DNA of 7,094 nucleotides, from contig CAJODU010000102.1 in NCBI GenBank assembly GCA_905233325.1, positions 1 through 7,094 of the forward strand, in the 5' to 3' direction. Made by a program: the position numbers and the translations under genes. This document shows, piece after piece, positions 1 to 5,782 of the stretch. The notes under the pieces are model-generated. The model ran no database searches, had not been told where the DNA came from, and was given only the letters and a program-made list of their open reading frames with translations. Origin of the DNA: an uncultured Selenomonadaceae bacterium. GTDB lineage: Bacteria > Bacillota > Negativicutes > Selenomonadales > Selenomonadaceae. Positions within the stretch are counted from its first letter, which is position 1. Every line of letters starts with the position of its first letter.

Positions 1-225
1 GCACTCTTTCAGTCCGAAACGTTTTTCCATTGCCGTCTCAAGATCTTCATAATTATCATTTGCTATGGAAATATTGACAATTCCCTGTTCCAACGCACGT
101 TTGAGATATTTGCTAATCGTTGTACGCTCAACACCCAGCTTTTTGGCAATATCGCTCTGTTTCATATTTTCGAGATAGTACATATTGGCTACTTTGATAA
201 GAATTCTCTTCTCGACAGGTACCAT
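1..225 (-). CDS. SorC-family transcriptional regulator (N-terminal part, truncated by window edge)
   Basis: Read on the minus strand, an ATG at 225-223 opens 75 uninterrupted codons that run off the left edge, so only the DNA-binding end is visible. A strong ribosome binding site (AAGGAG at 235-240) precedes the ATG. Residues about 8-55 match the start of SorC/DeoR-type sugar-responsive regulators: a first helix with the pattern KVANMYYLENMKQ, a helix-turn-helix around residues 22-42 (SDIAKKLGVERTTISKYLKRA), and a short wing ending GIVNISI. In this family the missing C-terminal part (about 250 residues) is a sugar-phosphate-binding domain, and effector binding changes operator affinity. The effector cannot be told from this fragment. 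The gene is divergent from the phosphate transport pair, and the palindrome at 239-252 overlaps its leader, which suggests autoregulation. CggR, the glycolytic SorC member, is possible but is not shown. Confidence 0.85.
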   Translation of the reverse strand, partial: MVPVEKRILIKVANMYYLENMKQSDIAKKLGVERTTISKYLKRALEQGIVNISIANDNYEDLETAMEKRFGLKEC

Positions 226-238
226 TAAAATCATCTCC

Positions 239-252
239 TTCACATATGTGAA
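239..252. promoter_or_regulatory. Perfect 14-bp palindrome, candidate operator
   Basis: TTCACATATGTGAA is a perfect inverted repeat. It touches the ribosome binding site of the minus-strand regulator gene and lies within its predicted leader. Its core CACATATG recurs at 378-385 and 718-725. The position fits autorepression by roadblock or by competition with the ribosome binding site. The best guess for the ligand is the SorC-family product itself, which is an inference. TGTGA/TCACA arms also resemble Crp/Fnr-type sites, so a CRP-like protein is an alternative. Confidence 0.5.
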
Positions 253-287
253 ATTTAATCTCGTTTGTTCGTTTCTTCTTGATAGCA

Positions 288-316
288 ATCATAGATTTTT
301 TTGATTAAATTTGCAA
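288..316 (-). promoter_or_regulatory. Predicted sigma-A promoter of the SorC-family regulator
   Basis: On the minus strand, TTGCAA (316-311) and TATGAT (293-288) are separated by exactly 17 bp. This gives a predicted start near 281 and a leader of about 55 nt before the ATG at 225. The palindrome at 239-252 lies within this leader, downstream of the start site. This is a consensus-based prediction only. Confidence 0.55.
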
Positions 317-373
317 GTATTTTTCTATATTTTTTGCTAATTTTCTGTTAAAAACTTCAAAATTTGTTATTTA

Positions 374-385
374 TTGTCACATATG
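374..385. promoter_or_regulatory. Candidate operator, second CACATATG copy
   Basis: TTGTCACATATG is identical over 12 bases to 714-725 and shares CACATATGT with the palindrome at 239-252. It lies about 60 bp upstream of the predicted regulator -35, where an auxiliary site for DNA looping between the two divergent promoters could sit. The looping role is an inference. Confidence 0.4.
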
Positions 386-704
386 TTGATATATTATAAC
401 TTTTGTGAATGTGTACATTTTCATATCTTCTCAAATGTGATATTAATTTTTGATTGTGACATAGTTTTTCAATTTTATTTTATTTATCAGTTTACCAAAT
501 TGCACTTTTGGGATCATTAATCACACCTATGATGAATATTGTATACATAAACTTTTTATATGATTAATTCGTTATAGTTTATTAAAATCCTCTTTATCTG
601 AAAAAAAATAGATTGTCTATCAACGCTGCGACCGTACAACGTTTTTTTAATCCTGCCACTCATAGAAGTGGGTGGAATTTCTCGTGCTTTTGATTAAATT
701 AATT

Positions 705-734
705 ATTTACAATTTGTCACATATGCTGTAAAAT
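705..734 (+). promoter_or_regulatory. Predicted promoter of the DUF47-pit operon with embedded operator
   Basis: TTTACA (705-710) and TAAAAT (729-734) are 18 bp apart, predicting transcription from about 741 and a leader of about 28 nt. The spacer contains TTGTCACATATG (714-725), an exact copy of the element at 374-385. TTTACA (705-710) and TGTAAA (727-732) also form an inverted repeat around it. A protein bound here would cover both promoter boxes, so repression is the simplest reading. No clear Pho-box pattern was seen. Confidence 0.5.
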
Positions 735-768
735 GATTGCAAATCCAACTAAGGAGGAATTTCAGAAG

Positions 769-1410
769 ATGTTTAATTTTTCACGCAAAGATACTGAATT
801 CTTTGATCTGTTCGTCGACAACTCCAAATACTTTCATCTGGGTGCAGTTCTGCTTGATGACGTGATCAAGGATCCCAACAAGGCACTTGAGAGGATTGAC
901 GAGATCCTTGGGCTTGAGGCTAAAGCTGATGAAGTCAATGAGCGCATCATGGAGAAACTCAATCTCACCTTCATTACACCTATCGACCGTGAAGATATTT
1001 ACTCCATCGCCGGTGAGCTTGACAACGGCGTTGATATTCTGCAGGGTGCCCTTCAGAGGATCATTATGAGCCGTGCAGGGCACGCAACTGATAAATGCCC
1101 TGTGCTGACTAATTGGATTGTTGAGAGTACCAACGAACTCGTCAAGGCTTTCAAGCTGCTCAGTGACATCAAAAAGAATCAGCGCGAAATTCTTGACTCC
1201 TGTGCCAAAGTCAGAGAGTATGAGAGCAAGGCGGACTTGGTCTATCGTGAAGAAATCGGTATTCTCTTTGATGATGCGACACGTGATCCTGCAAACAGAA
1301 CAATACATTTGATCAAGTGGAAGAATATTCTTGAAGATCTCGAAGATACGCAGGATCATTGCAAAAAATTGGCTGATATGATTCGCGGCGTTGTTATGAA
1401 ATACGCTTGA
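769..1410 (+). CDS. DUF47 family (PhoU-like) phosphate transport accessory protein
   Basis: A 213-residue, mostly helical cytosolic protein of the DUF47 family, distant relatives of PhoU found next to Pit permeases and thought to modulate phosphate import. Visible hallmarks are the opening MFNFSRKDTEFFDLF, the acidic E50-xxx-D54-E motif (LEAKADEV) typical of PhoU-like metal-binding helices, and the family signature FITPIDREDI at 68-77. The length matches the usual 205-215 residues. I chose the ATG at 769 because AAGGAGG lies at 751-757, 11 nt upstream, and the protein then begins like its relatives. An in-frame ATG at 733 overlaps the predicted -10 box and has no ribosome binding site. It is followed after 15 bp by the permease and is surely co-transcribed with it. 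Confidence 0.93.
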   Translation: MFNFSRKDTEFFDLFVDNSKYFHLGAVLLDDVIKDPNKALERIDEILGLEAKADEVNERIMEKLNLTFITPIDREDIYSIAGELDNGVDILQGALQRIIMSRAGHATDKCPVLTNWIVESTNELVKAFKLLSDIKKNQREILDSCAKVREYESKADLVYREEIGILFDDATRDPANRTIHLIKWKNILEDLEDTQDHCKKLADMIRGVVMKYA

Positions 1411-1425
1411 TTGGAGTGGAAAGAA

Positions 1426-2421
1426 ATGCAAGAACTCCAATATTTGATGTTTACTGTTATTATACTTGCGCTGCTGTTTGATTTTATAAATGGTTTTCAC
1501 GACAGCGCGAACGCAATAGCTACCGCCGTATCGACACGAGCTTTAACGCCGAATACCGCAGTAATGATGGCGGCGATGTTGGATTTCGCGGGAGCTATGG
1601 TCTCAACCGGTGTTGCAAAGACAATCGGCGGTGACATAGTAAGTGATACTCAGATTGTCGACGAAAAAATCATTATAGCGGCATTATTTGGAGCAATCGT
1701 CTGGAATATTTTGACTTGGTGGTTTGCTCTGCCGTCAAGTTCTTCACACGCACTTGTTGGCGGAATGATCGGCGCAGTACTTGTCTCGGTAGGATCGGTA
1801 GGTTTAAACTTCGACGGTATAGGCAAGATTGTCATAGCCCTGGTCGCATCTCCTGTGGTTGCTTGGTTTCTGGGAATAATCATAATGAATATTTTATTTA
1901 GACTGTTCGGCTCAATGAGTCCCCACGCAGTCAACAGTAAATTTCGCAAAATGCAGATTCTCTCTGCAGCGGCAATGGCATTTTCTCATGGCTCCAACGA
2001 TGCACAGAAATCAATGGGTATCATAACGCTTGCACTCTTCAGCGGCGGATTCATTGCAGAATTTGAAGTACCTACATATGTCAAGATCCTCTGCGCGACA
2101 GCGATGGCAATAGGTGTTGCAATGGGCGGACAACGAATCATCAAAACCATAGGCGGCAAGATTTTCAAGTTGGAACCTATCAGCGGTTTTGCAGCAGATT
2201 TAAACTCCTCCATAACCGTATTCACAGCAACACTCTTGCATTTGCCTGTTTCTACAACCCACGTCGTCAGCGGCTCTATTATGGGTGTCGGCACGGCTAA
2301 ACGCGTAAATGCAGTCCATTGGGGTGTAGCACAGCAGATGGTTACCGCTTGGGTGATGACGATTCCGTGTACTGCGATTATGGGTGCCCTTGCTTACTAT
2401 CTTGTAAATATAATTTTTTAA
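1426..2421 (+). CDS. pit: PiT-family inorganic phosphate permease
   Basis: A 331-residue inner-membrane phosphate transporter of the PiT family, which imports phosphate (usually as a metal-phosphate complex) using the proton or sodium gradient. The two inverted halves each carry the family signature: FINGFHDSANAIATA near residues 20-34 and FSHGSNDAQKSMGII at 186-200. Each half also has a Pro-Ser/Thr-His motif: LPSSSSHALVGG at 102-113 and LPVSTTHVVSGS at 273-284. Hydrophobic segments at about 5-24, 45-66, 82-102, 104-126, 132-160 and several in the second half indicate about 8-10 membrane spans with no cleaved signal. I prefer the ATG at 1426, with GGAG at 1413-1416 spaced 9 nt, over an in-frame TTG at 1411 that abuts the preceding stop. 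The short form without a large central loop is the type usually paired with DUF47. Regulation should follow the promoter at 705-734. Confidence 0.95.
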   Translation: MQELQYLMFTVIILALLFDFINGFHDSANAIATAVSTRALTPNTAVMMAAMLDFAGAMVSTGVAKTIGGDIVSDTQIVDEKIIIAALFGAIVWNILTWWFALPSSSSHALVGGMIGAVLVSVGSVGLNFDGIGKIVIALVASPVVAWFLGIIIMNILFRLFGSMSPHAVNSKFRKMQILSAAAMAFSHGSNDAQKSMGIITLALFSGGFIAEFEVPTYVKILCATAMAIGVAMGGQRIIKTIGGKIFKLEPISGFAADLNSSITVFTATLLHLPVSTTHVVSGSIMGVGTAKRVNAVHWGVAQQMVTAWVMTIPCTAIMGALAYYLVNIIF

Positions 2422-2468
2422 TGATATTTAAATTTTGAAAAGTTGAATATGTAGTCAGAAGGTGTATT

Positions 2469-3869
2469 ATGGCATCAAAAAGTAATTTAAAGTTTGTTTG
2501 TCAGGAATGTGGACACGAGTCCTCAAAGTGGCTGGGCAAATGTCCCGACTGCGGCAAATGGAATACTTTTGTTGAGGAAGTCGTCACACCTCCTGACAAG
2601 TCCGTAAAAGACAGAACTATAGCAATATCTTCAATGGAAAGACCGCAGCCAATCGGTAAAGTTGATACTCAAGAACTGCCGCGCTTTCTGACGGGTTCCG
2701 GCGAGCTTGATAGAGTACTTGGCGGTGGCGTGATACCCGGGTCGGTGATTTTGATTGCCGGTGATCCGGGTATCGGCAAGTCAAGTCTCACTCTTGCCGT
2801 CTGTGCCAACATTGCAAGATCAGGCAGGAAAGTCCTGTACATTACCGGCGAAGAGAGTGCAAGACAGATCAGAATGAGGGCAGATCGCCTCAACGCCATT
2901 GCTGACGATCTCTTGATATGCGCCGAGACGAATTTTGAACGAATTGCAGCACATATTGAGAACGTCGAGCCGGAATTTTTAGTTATTGACTCCATTCAAA
3001 CGATTTTCAAGGCAAATATGGAGAGTGCACCAGGTTCCGTGTCGCAGATTAGAGAATGTGCTGCCGGATTGATGAGAATCTCCAAACGCGAAGGGATTGC
3101 CACTTTCATCATAGGACACGTCACCAAAGACGGCAATCTTGCGGGGCCTCGTGTTCTTGAGCATATTGTTGATACTGTCCTCTTTTTCGAGGGTGAACGT
3201 ACTGCTGATCTTAGGGTATTGAGAGCAATCAAAAACCGATTCGGAGCAACTTCCGAGATCGGTCTTTTTGAGATGCGTGATATAGGTCTTGTTGATGTGC
3301 CGGACGCCTCCAAGCTCTTCCTGCCGGATAAGGAAGAGGATATTGGCAGTGTGATAATCCCAACTGTTGAGGGTACTCGTCCACTTCTCGTTGAAGTGCA
3401 AGCACTTGTTGCACCGACACCGTTTATGCCGCCGCGCAGGACAAGTGATTCAGTTGACATTAAGAGGATACAACTCCTGCTTGCCGTCCTTGAAAAGCGT
3501 TTACATTTGAGTATAGGTCCTTGTGATGTGTACGTCAAGACTTCAGGAGGAATCAAAATCGACGAACCGGCGGCAGATCTGGCAATCACAATCGCAATGG
3601 CGTCAAGTTTTGCCAATCGCAAGCTCCTGCCGAAATGTGTTATCTTCGGTGAGGTCGGTCTTGGCGGTGAGGTGAGGGCTGTCAGCAAGGCACGGCAGCG
3701 TGTCGATGAGGCAAGCCGAATGGGTTTTACTTCAATCATTCTACCCAAGAAGAGCTACTTTGATGTGAGCAAATCCAAACTTCCTGTCAAGTTAATACCT
3801 GTCGAGACAGTTCGCGACGCCCTGCGTATAGCTATGCCGAGAGAGCAGAAGACTAATTCAGATTCTTGA
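2469..3869 (+). CDS. radA: DNA repair protein RadA
   Basis: A 466-residue RadA (Sms), the RecA-related ATPase that promotes branch migration and processing of recombination intermediates. All domains are visible in order. First is an N-terminal four-cysteine zinc finger (C11, C14, C25, C28; CQECGHESSKWLGKCPDCG). A RecA-like core follows with Walker A GDPGIGKSS at 98-106 (K104), Walker B LVIDS at 171-175 (D174), and the RadA-specific KNRFG motif at 255-259. The C-terminal Lon-protease-like domain (about 285-455) includes the GGIKIDEPAADLA stretch; in RadA this domain serves for oligomerisation rather than proteolysis. The length is normal. The ATG at 2469 has AGAAGGTG at 2457-2464. It lies 47 bp after pit with no terminator seen, so read-through from the phosphate operon is possible. 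An AT-rich tract and a new promoter follow it. Confidence 0.97.
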   Translation: MASKSNLKFVCQECGHESSKWLGKCPDCGKWNTFVEEVVTPPDKSVKDRTIAISSMERPQPIGKVDTQELPRFLTGSGELDRVLGGGVIPGSVILIAGDPGIGKSSLTLAVCANIARSGRKVLYITGEESARQIRMRADRLNAIADDLLICAETNFERIAAHIENVEPEFLVIDSIQTIFKANMESAPGSVSQIRECAAGLMRISKREGIATFIIGHVTKDGNLAGPRVLEHIVDTVLFFEGERTADLRVLRAIKNRFGATSEIGLFEMRDIGLVDVPDASKLFLPDKEEDIGSVIIPTVEGTRPLLVEVQALVAPTPFMPPRRTSDSVDIKRIQLLLAVLEKRLHLSIGPCDVYVKTSGGIKIDEPAADLAITIAMASSFANRKLLPKCVIFGEVGLGGEVRAVSKARQRVDEASRMGFTSIILPKKSYFDVSKSKLPVKLIPVETVRDALRIAMPREQKTNSDS

Positions 3870-3911
3870 AAAATTTTTTAGAGCATTTTTGAAAATTTTT
3901 TGAAAATTTAC

Positions 3912-3940
3912 TTGACAAACTGAAATATATATGCTACACT
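3912..3940 (+). promoter_or_regulatory. Strong sigma-A promoter with A/T-tract (UP-like) upstream DNA
   Basis: TTGACA at 3912-3917 is a perfect -35, followed after exactly 17 bp by TACACT at 3935-3940. Start is predicted near 3946. The DNA just upstream (3869-3910) consists of alternating A and T tracts in phase with UP elements that recruit the alpha subunit, as at stable RNA promoters. It is the best promoter in the window and points at the structured RNA at 3946-4213. Confidence 0.8.
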
Positions 3941-3971
3941 TTACATATCCTGATTGAAGGAGTGGTGTCTA

Positions 3972-3998
3972 TTGAAACAAGGTGAAGCAAGTCTTTAA
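3972..3998 (+). CDS. Possible 8-codon leader peptide (weak)
   Basis: AAGGAG at 3957-3962 is followed after 9 nt by TTG at 3972, then codons for MKQGEASL and TAA at 3996-3998. It sits about 25 nt into the predicted transcript, where attenuator leader peptides occur. No run of a single amino acid's codons is present, so classical amino-acid attenuation is not supported. The same frame stays open after TAA until TGA at 4104-4106, so this may instead be the head of a dead gene, or chance. Confidence 0.2.
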   Translation: MKQGEASL

Positions 3999-4071
3999 GA
4001 CGATCGAAATGTTTCTTCTGAAGTTAAAATAGTCCACGGAGATGTTGAGCATGTCGAAATAGATTGCTTGC

Positions 4072-4081
4072 AGTGCAGGCT
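4072..4081 (+). promoter_or_regulatory. Candidate antiterminator segment
   Basis: AGTGCAGGCT repeats the 3' arm of the terminator (AGTGCAGCGGCT) with two bases missing. It can therefore pair with the terminator's 5' arm: 4072-4077 with 4187-4192 and 4078-4081 with 4181-4184, ten pairs with a 2-nt bulge. The same bases are used by the hairpin at 4066-4080, so the two folds exclude each other. This is the arrangement expected of a transcription attenuator. It is an inference from complementarity only. Confidence 0.4.
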
Positions 4082-4178
4082 TGACCGATACAGGTCGCTT
4101 GGCTGAGTCATGTGGTATGTATTGACATTACTCGGTCGTCTGGGAAAGAGGTTTTAATGTGAATTTAGATTCAAATTG

Positions 4179-4213
4179 AAAGCCGTTGTACTTTGAGAGT
4201 GCAGCGGCTTTTG
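4179..4213 (+). terminator. Strong intrinsic terminator upstream of the PHP gene
   Basis: AGCCGTTGTACT (4181-4192) pairs with AGTGCAGCGGCT (4198-4209) over all 12 positions (two G-U) around a TTGAG loop. A4179-A4180 extend the stem into the T run at 4209-4212. The U tail is short (four T before G), so termination may be incomplete. It ends about 18 nt before the next GGAGG, leaving no room for a separate promoter after it. The downstream gene therefore seems to depend on read-through. Confidence 0.75.
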
Positions 4214-4247
4214 TGATATATTGCAATCTTGGAGGCGAAATTTTATT

Positions 4248-5096
4248 ATGAAAATAGATTATCACATGCATTTTGAGTATGGCGATTATGATGAAAAGTG
4301 GGTGCAAGGTTTTTTTGACGCTGCGGAGAAACGCGGACTTGATGAAATTGGAATCACTGAACACTCTCACACCTTCCCTGAGTTCCAAAATCTCTACTAT
4401 GATGATCTGATTCTTGATGATTCCTTTGTCGGCGACTTTCAAAAGAAATGGCTCAAGAAGAATAAATTCAAACACACCCTCAACGACTACTTCAACTTTA
4501 TGGATAAACTCAAGGCACATCACAACGTCAAGACAGGCATTGAGGTCTGCAACTTCCAAGATCAAGCTGCTGTCAAAAAAATTCTTGATGCTTACAAATT
4601 CGACTATATAATAGGCTCTGTGCATTTTCTCAACGGCTGGGCTTATGATTCTTCAGAGATTAAAGCCGAATGGAATAATCACGATCTCCACGAGATCTAT
4701 GAATGGTATACTCAAGAAGTCGAAAAACTCGCTGCCGCCAAGCTCTACGACGTACTCGGACACCCTTTTAATATTCGTCTTTTTAAAAATATTCCTGACT
4801 TTGATGTGACTGAATATCTCGAAAGGGCGGTCAAAGCACTCAAGGCGGCAAATATGGCGGTTGACGTCAACACCGGCACACGCTATCGCTACCCTATTGA
4901 GGAGATTTCACCTTATCCTGAATTTATGAAAATTGCCGCTGAATACCATCTTCCGATCATAATTTCATCAGACGCTCACAAGCCCGAAGATTGCGGCAAT
5001 TTCTGTGATGAGGCAATCGACTATGTTAAAAATTTCGGCTATACTAAAATACTCACTTTCAACAATCGTCAGCGTGAATTAGTTGACATTGGGTAG
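4248..5096 (+). CDS. PHP-domain phosphatase, histidinol-phosphatase (HisJ/HisK) type
   Basis: A 282-residue cytosolic metal-dependent phosphoesterase of the PHP superfamily, closest in layout to histidinol-phosphatases that remove phosphate from L-histidinol phosphate in histidine synthesis. Metal-ligand motifs are all present: H6-M-H8 in the first strand, E38-H39-S-H41, the glutamate in TGIEV (E99), H126 in GSVHF, H172 in LGHPFN, and SSDAH at 240-244 (D242, H244). Length is near the 260-290 of HisJ/HisK. The start is the ATG at 4248 with GGAGG at 4231-4235, spaced 12 nt; an in-frame TTG at 4221 would leave no ribosome binding site. No other histidine genes are in the window, so the true substrate is open; many lone PHP proteins act on other phosphates. 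Expression probably depends on the structured leader and terminator just upstream. It ends 30 bp before ftsE. Confidence 0.85.
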   Translation: MKIDYHMHFEYGDYDEKWVQGFFDAAEKRGLDEIGITEHSHTFPEFQNLYYDDLILDDSFVGDFQKKWLKKNKFKHTLNDYFNFMDKLKAHHNVKTGIEVCNFQDQAAVKKILDAYKFDYIIGSVHFLNGWAYDSSEIKAEWNNHDLHEIYEWYTQEVEKLAAAKLYDVLGHPFNIRLFKNIPDFDVTEYLERAVKALKAANMAVDVNTGTRYRYPIEEISPYPEFMKIAAEYHLPIIISSDAHKPEDCGNFCDEAIDYVKNFGYTKILTFNNRQRELVDIG

Positions 5097-5126
5097 AAAA
5101 TTTTTTCAGATTGAGAGGCGAATTTT

Positions 5127-5778
5127 TTGATACATTTGAAAGATGTTACGAAAATTTATCCGAGCAAGGTGGTTGCTCTGGAGAATGTAACCATAGATAT
5201 TAGCAAGGGTGAATTTATCTTCCTTGTTGGGCAAAGCGGTGCCGGCAAGTCGACTTTTATCAAGCTGCTGCTGCGCGAGGAGCTGCCAACGTCCGGCGAG
5301 ATAACAGTCAATGGCAGAGATGTCGTCAAGATGAAATCCAGCGAGATTCCTTATCTTCGCCGCGAGCTGGGGGTCATATTTCAAGATTACCGCTTGCTGC
5401 CGGATAAGACTGTATTTGAAAATATTGCCTTTGCAATGCAGGTTATTGAGGCACCGAGAAAAATTATGTGATGTTGTGGGTCTCAGAGAAAAATATAAAA
5501 ATTTTCCCGATGAGCTCAGCGGCGGCGAACAGCAGAGAGTAGCCATTGCCAGAGCAATAGTCAACGATCCTGCCATTGTCATTGCCGATGAGCCGACCGG
5601 AAATCTTGATCCCGAAACAAGCTGGGATATTATGGATATTTTTCAGCGAATCAACGCCGTTGGTACGACCATAGTCATGGCGACGCACGACAAGGCTATC
5701 GTTGACGCCATGCAGCGGCGTGTTATTGCTATCGAAAACGGACATATCACTCGTGATGAAGCCCGCGGAACTTATTAA
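5127..5778 (+). pseudogene. ftsE: Cell-division ABC ATPase FtsE, broken by frameshift/small deletion
   Basis: FtsE is the ATPase of the FtsEX complex, which transmits divisome signals to peptidoglycan hydrolases. The first part, from a TTG at 5127 (GAGAGG at 5113-5118), has Walker A GQSGAGKST at residues 35-43 and the Q-loop (Q86) in VIFQDYRLLP, and stops at TGA 5469-5471. The rest lies in the +1 frame from about 5470 to 5778: LSGGEQQRVAIARA signature, Walker B IVIADEPTGNLDPETSW (the FtsE-typical form), and MATHDK. Relatives have about eight residues (an RKRV..L-like helix) between APRKI and DVVGL. Here only 4 nt lie between these codons, so about 20 nt are missing, which also explains the frame change. 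No ftsX follows; the next gene is convergent, 4 bp away. Either the gene is decaying, or this is an assembly error. All catalytic motifs are otherwise intact, suggesting a recent event. Confidence 0.88.
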
Positions 5779-5782
5779 TTAA

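Larger units (their letters stand above)
241..704. other. Long AT-rich divergent intergenic region, no gene recognised
   Basis: About 460 bp between the regulator's leader and the phosphate operon promoter show no open frame with a credible ribosome binding site. The region contains the regulator's promoter (288-316), a second CACATATG element (374-385), and repeated TGTGA or TCACA pentamers (TGTGA at 404, 436 and 455; TCACA at 377 and 521). It also holds a small hairpin at 652-675 (CCACT, CATAGA loop, AGTGG, plus two outer C-G pairs beyond a 2x2 mismatch). A T7 run at 642-648 follows only a weak AACG/CGTT stem, so I do not call a terminator. No DnaA boxes or tRNA were recognised. Confidence 0.6.
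3946..4213 (+). ncRNA. Candidate structured RNA: novel leader/attenuator or 6S-like RNA
   Basis: This stretch runs from a strong promoter to a strong terminator and has no intact gene. By hand it folds into a long rod. Pairings found are 3970-3978 with 4151-4159; CTTT 3993-3996 with 4145-4148; 3998-4007 with 4132-4141 (10 pairs, one G-U); and 4008-4013 with 4124-4129. Next come a large asymmetric bubble (20 nt at 4014-4033, 8 nt at 4116-4123), then 4034-4040 with 4108-4115 around one bulge, and 4044-4050 with 4097-4103. Two apical hairpins follow, at 4066-4080 (GCTTGC, AGT loop, GCAGGC) and 4083-4096 (GACC, GATACA, GGTC). Rod plus central bubble recalls 6S RNA, but the forked apex and length of about 265 nt fit less well. 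The terminator close before the PHP gene fits a cis-acting leader. No T-box, tmRNA, RNase P, SRP or familiar riboswitch consensus was recognised. The fold is hand-made, not energy-minimised. Confidence 0.5.

Noticed and set aside
601..675. Intrinsic terminator or small RNA near the T7 run and the hairpin at 652-675
   Set aside because: The stem before the T run is only AACG/CGTT with a long loop. The better hairpin at 652-675 is not followed by a T run, and no promoter points at either.
241..720. Replication origin in the AT-rich region
   Set aside because: No DnaA-box-like TTATNCACA cluster and no origin-typical neighbours (dnaA, dnaN) were seen.
733..768. Upstream ATG at 733 as start of the DUF47 gene
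   Set aside because: It overlaps the predicted -10 box, lacks a ribosome binding site, and adds 12 residues not typical of the family. The ATG at 769 has AAGGAGG upstream.
2996..3748. Long open frame on the minus strand within radA
   Set aside because: It is antisense to a clearly functional RadA, rich in Ser/Arg/Ile as expected from a complementary shadow, and has no recognisable domain.
3972..4157. A 61-codon small protein gene starting at TTG 3972
   Set aside because: It is interrupted by TAA at 3996 and TGA at 4104. RNA pairing across the region explains its conservation-like look better.
3946..4213. T-box leader, tmRNA, RNase P RNA or known riboswitch
   Set aside because: I could not find the T-box core (TGGNACCGCG-like), the GAGGAAAGTCC of RNase P, or the consensus cores of the TPP, FMN, SAM, cobalamin, lysine or c-di-GMP riboswitches.
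5416..5778. Second, independent small ABC protein starting inside ftsE
   Set aside because: The ATG at 5416 lies in coding sequence without a ribosome binding site. The fragment is simply the FtsE C-terminal half in the shifted frame.
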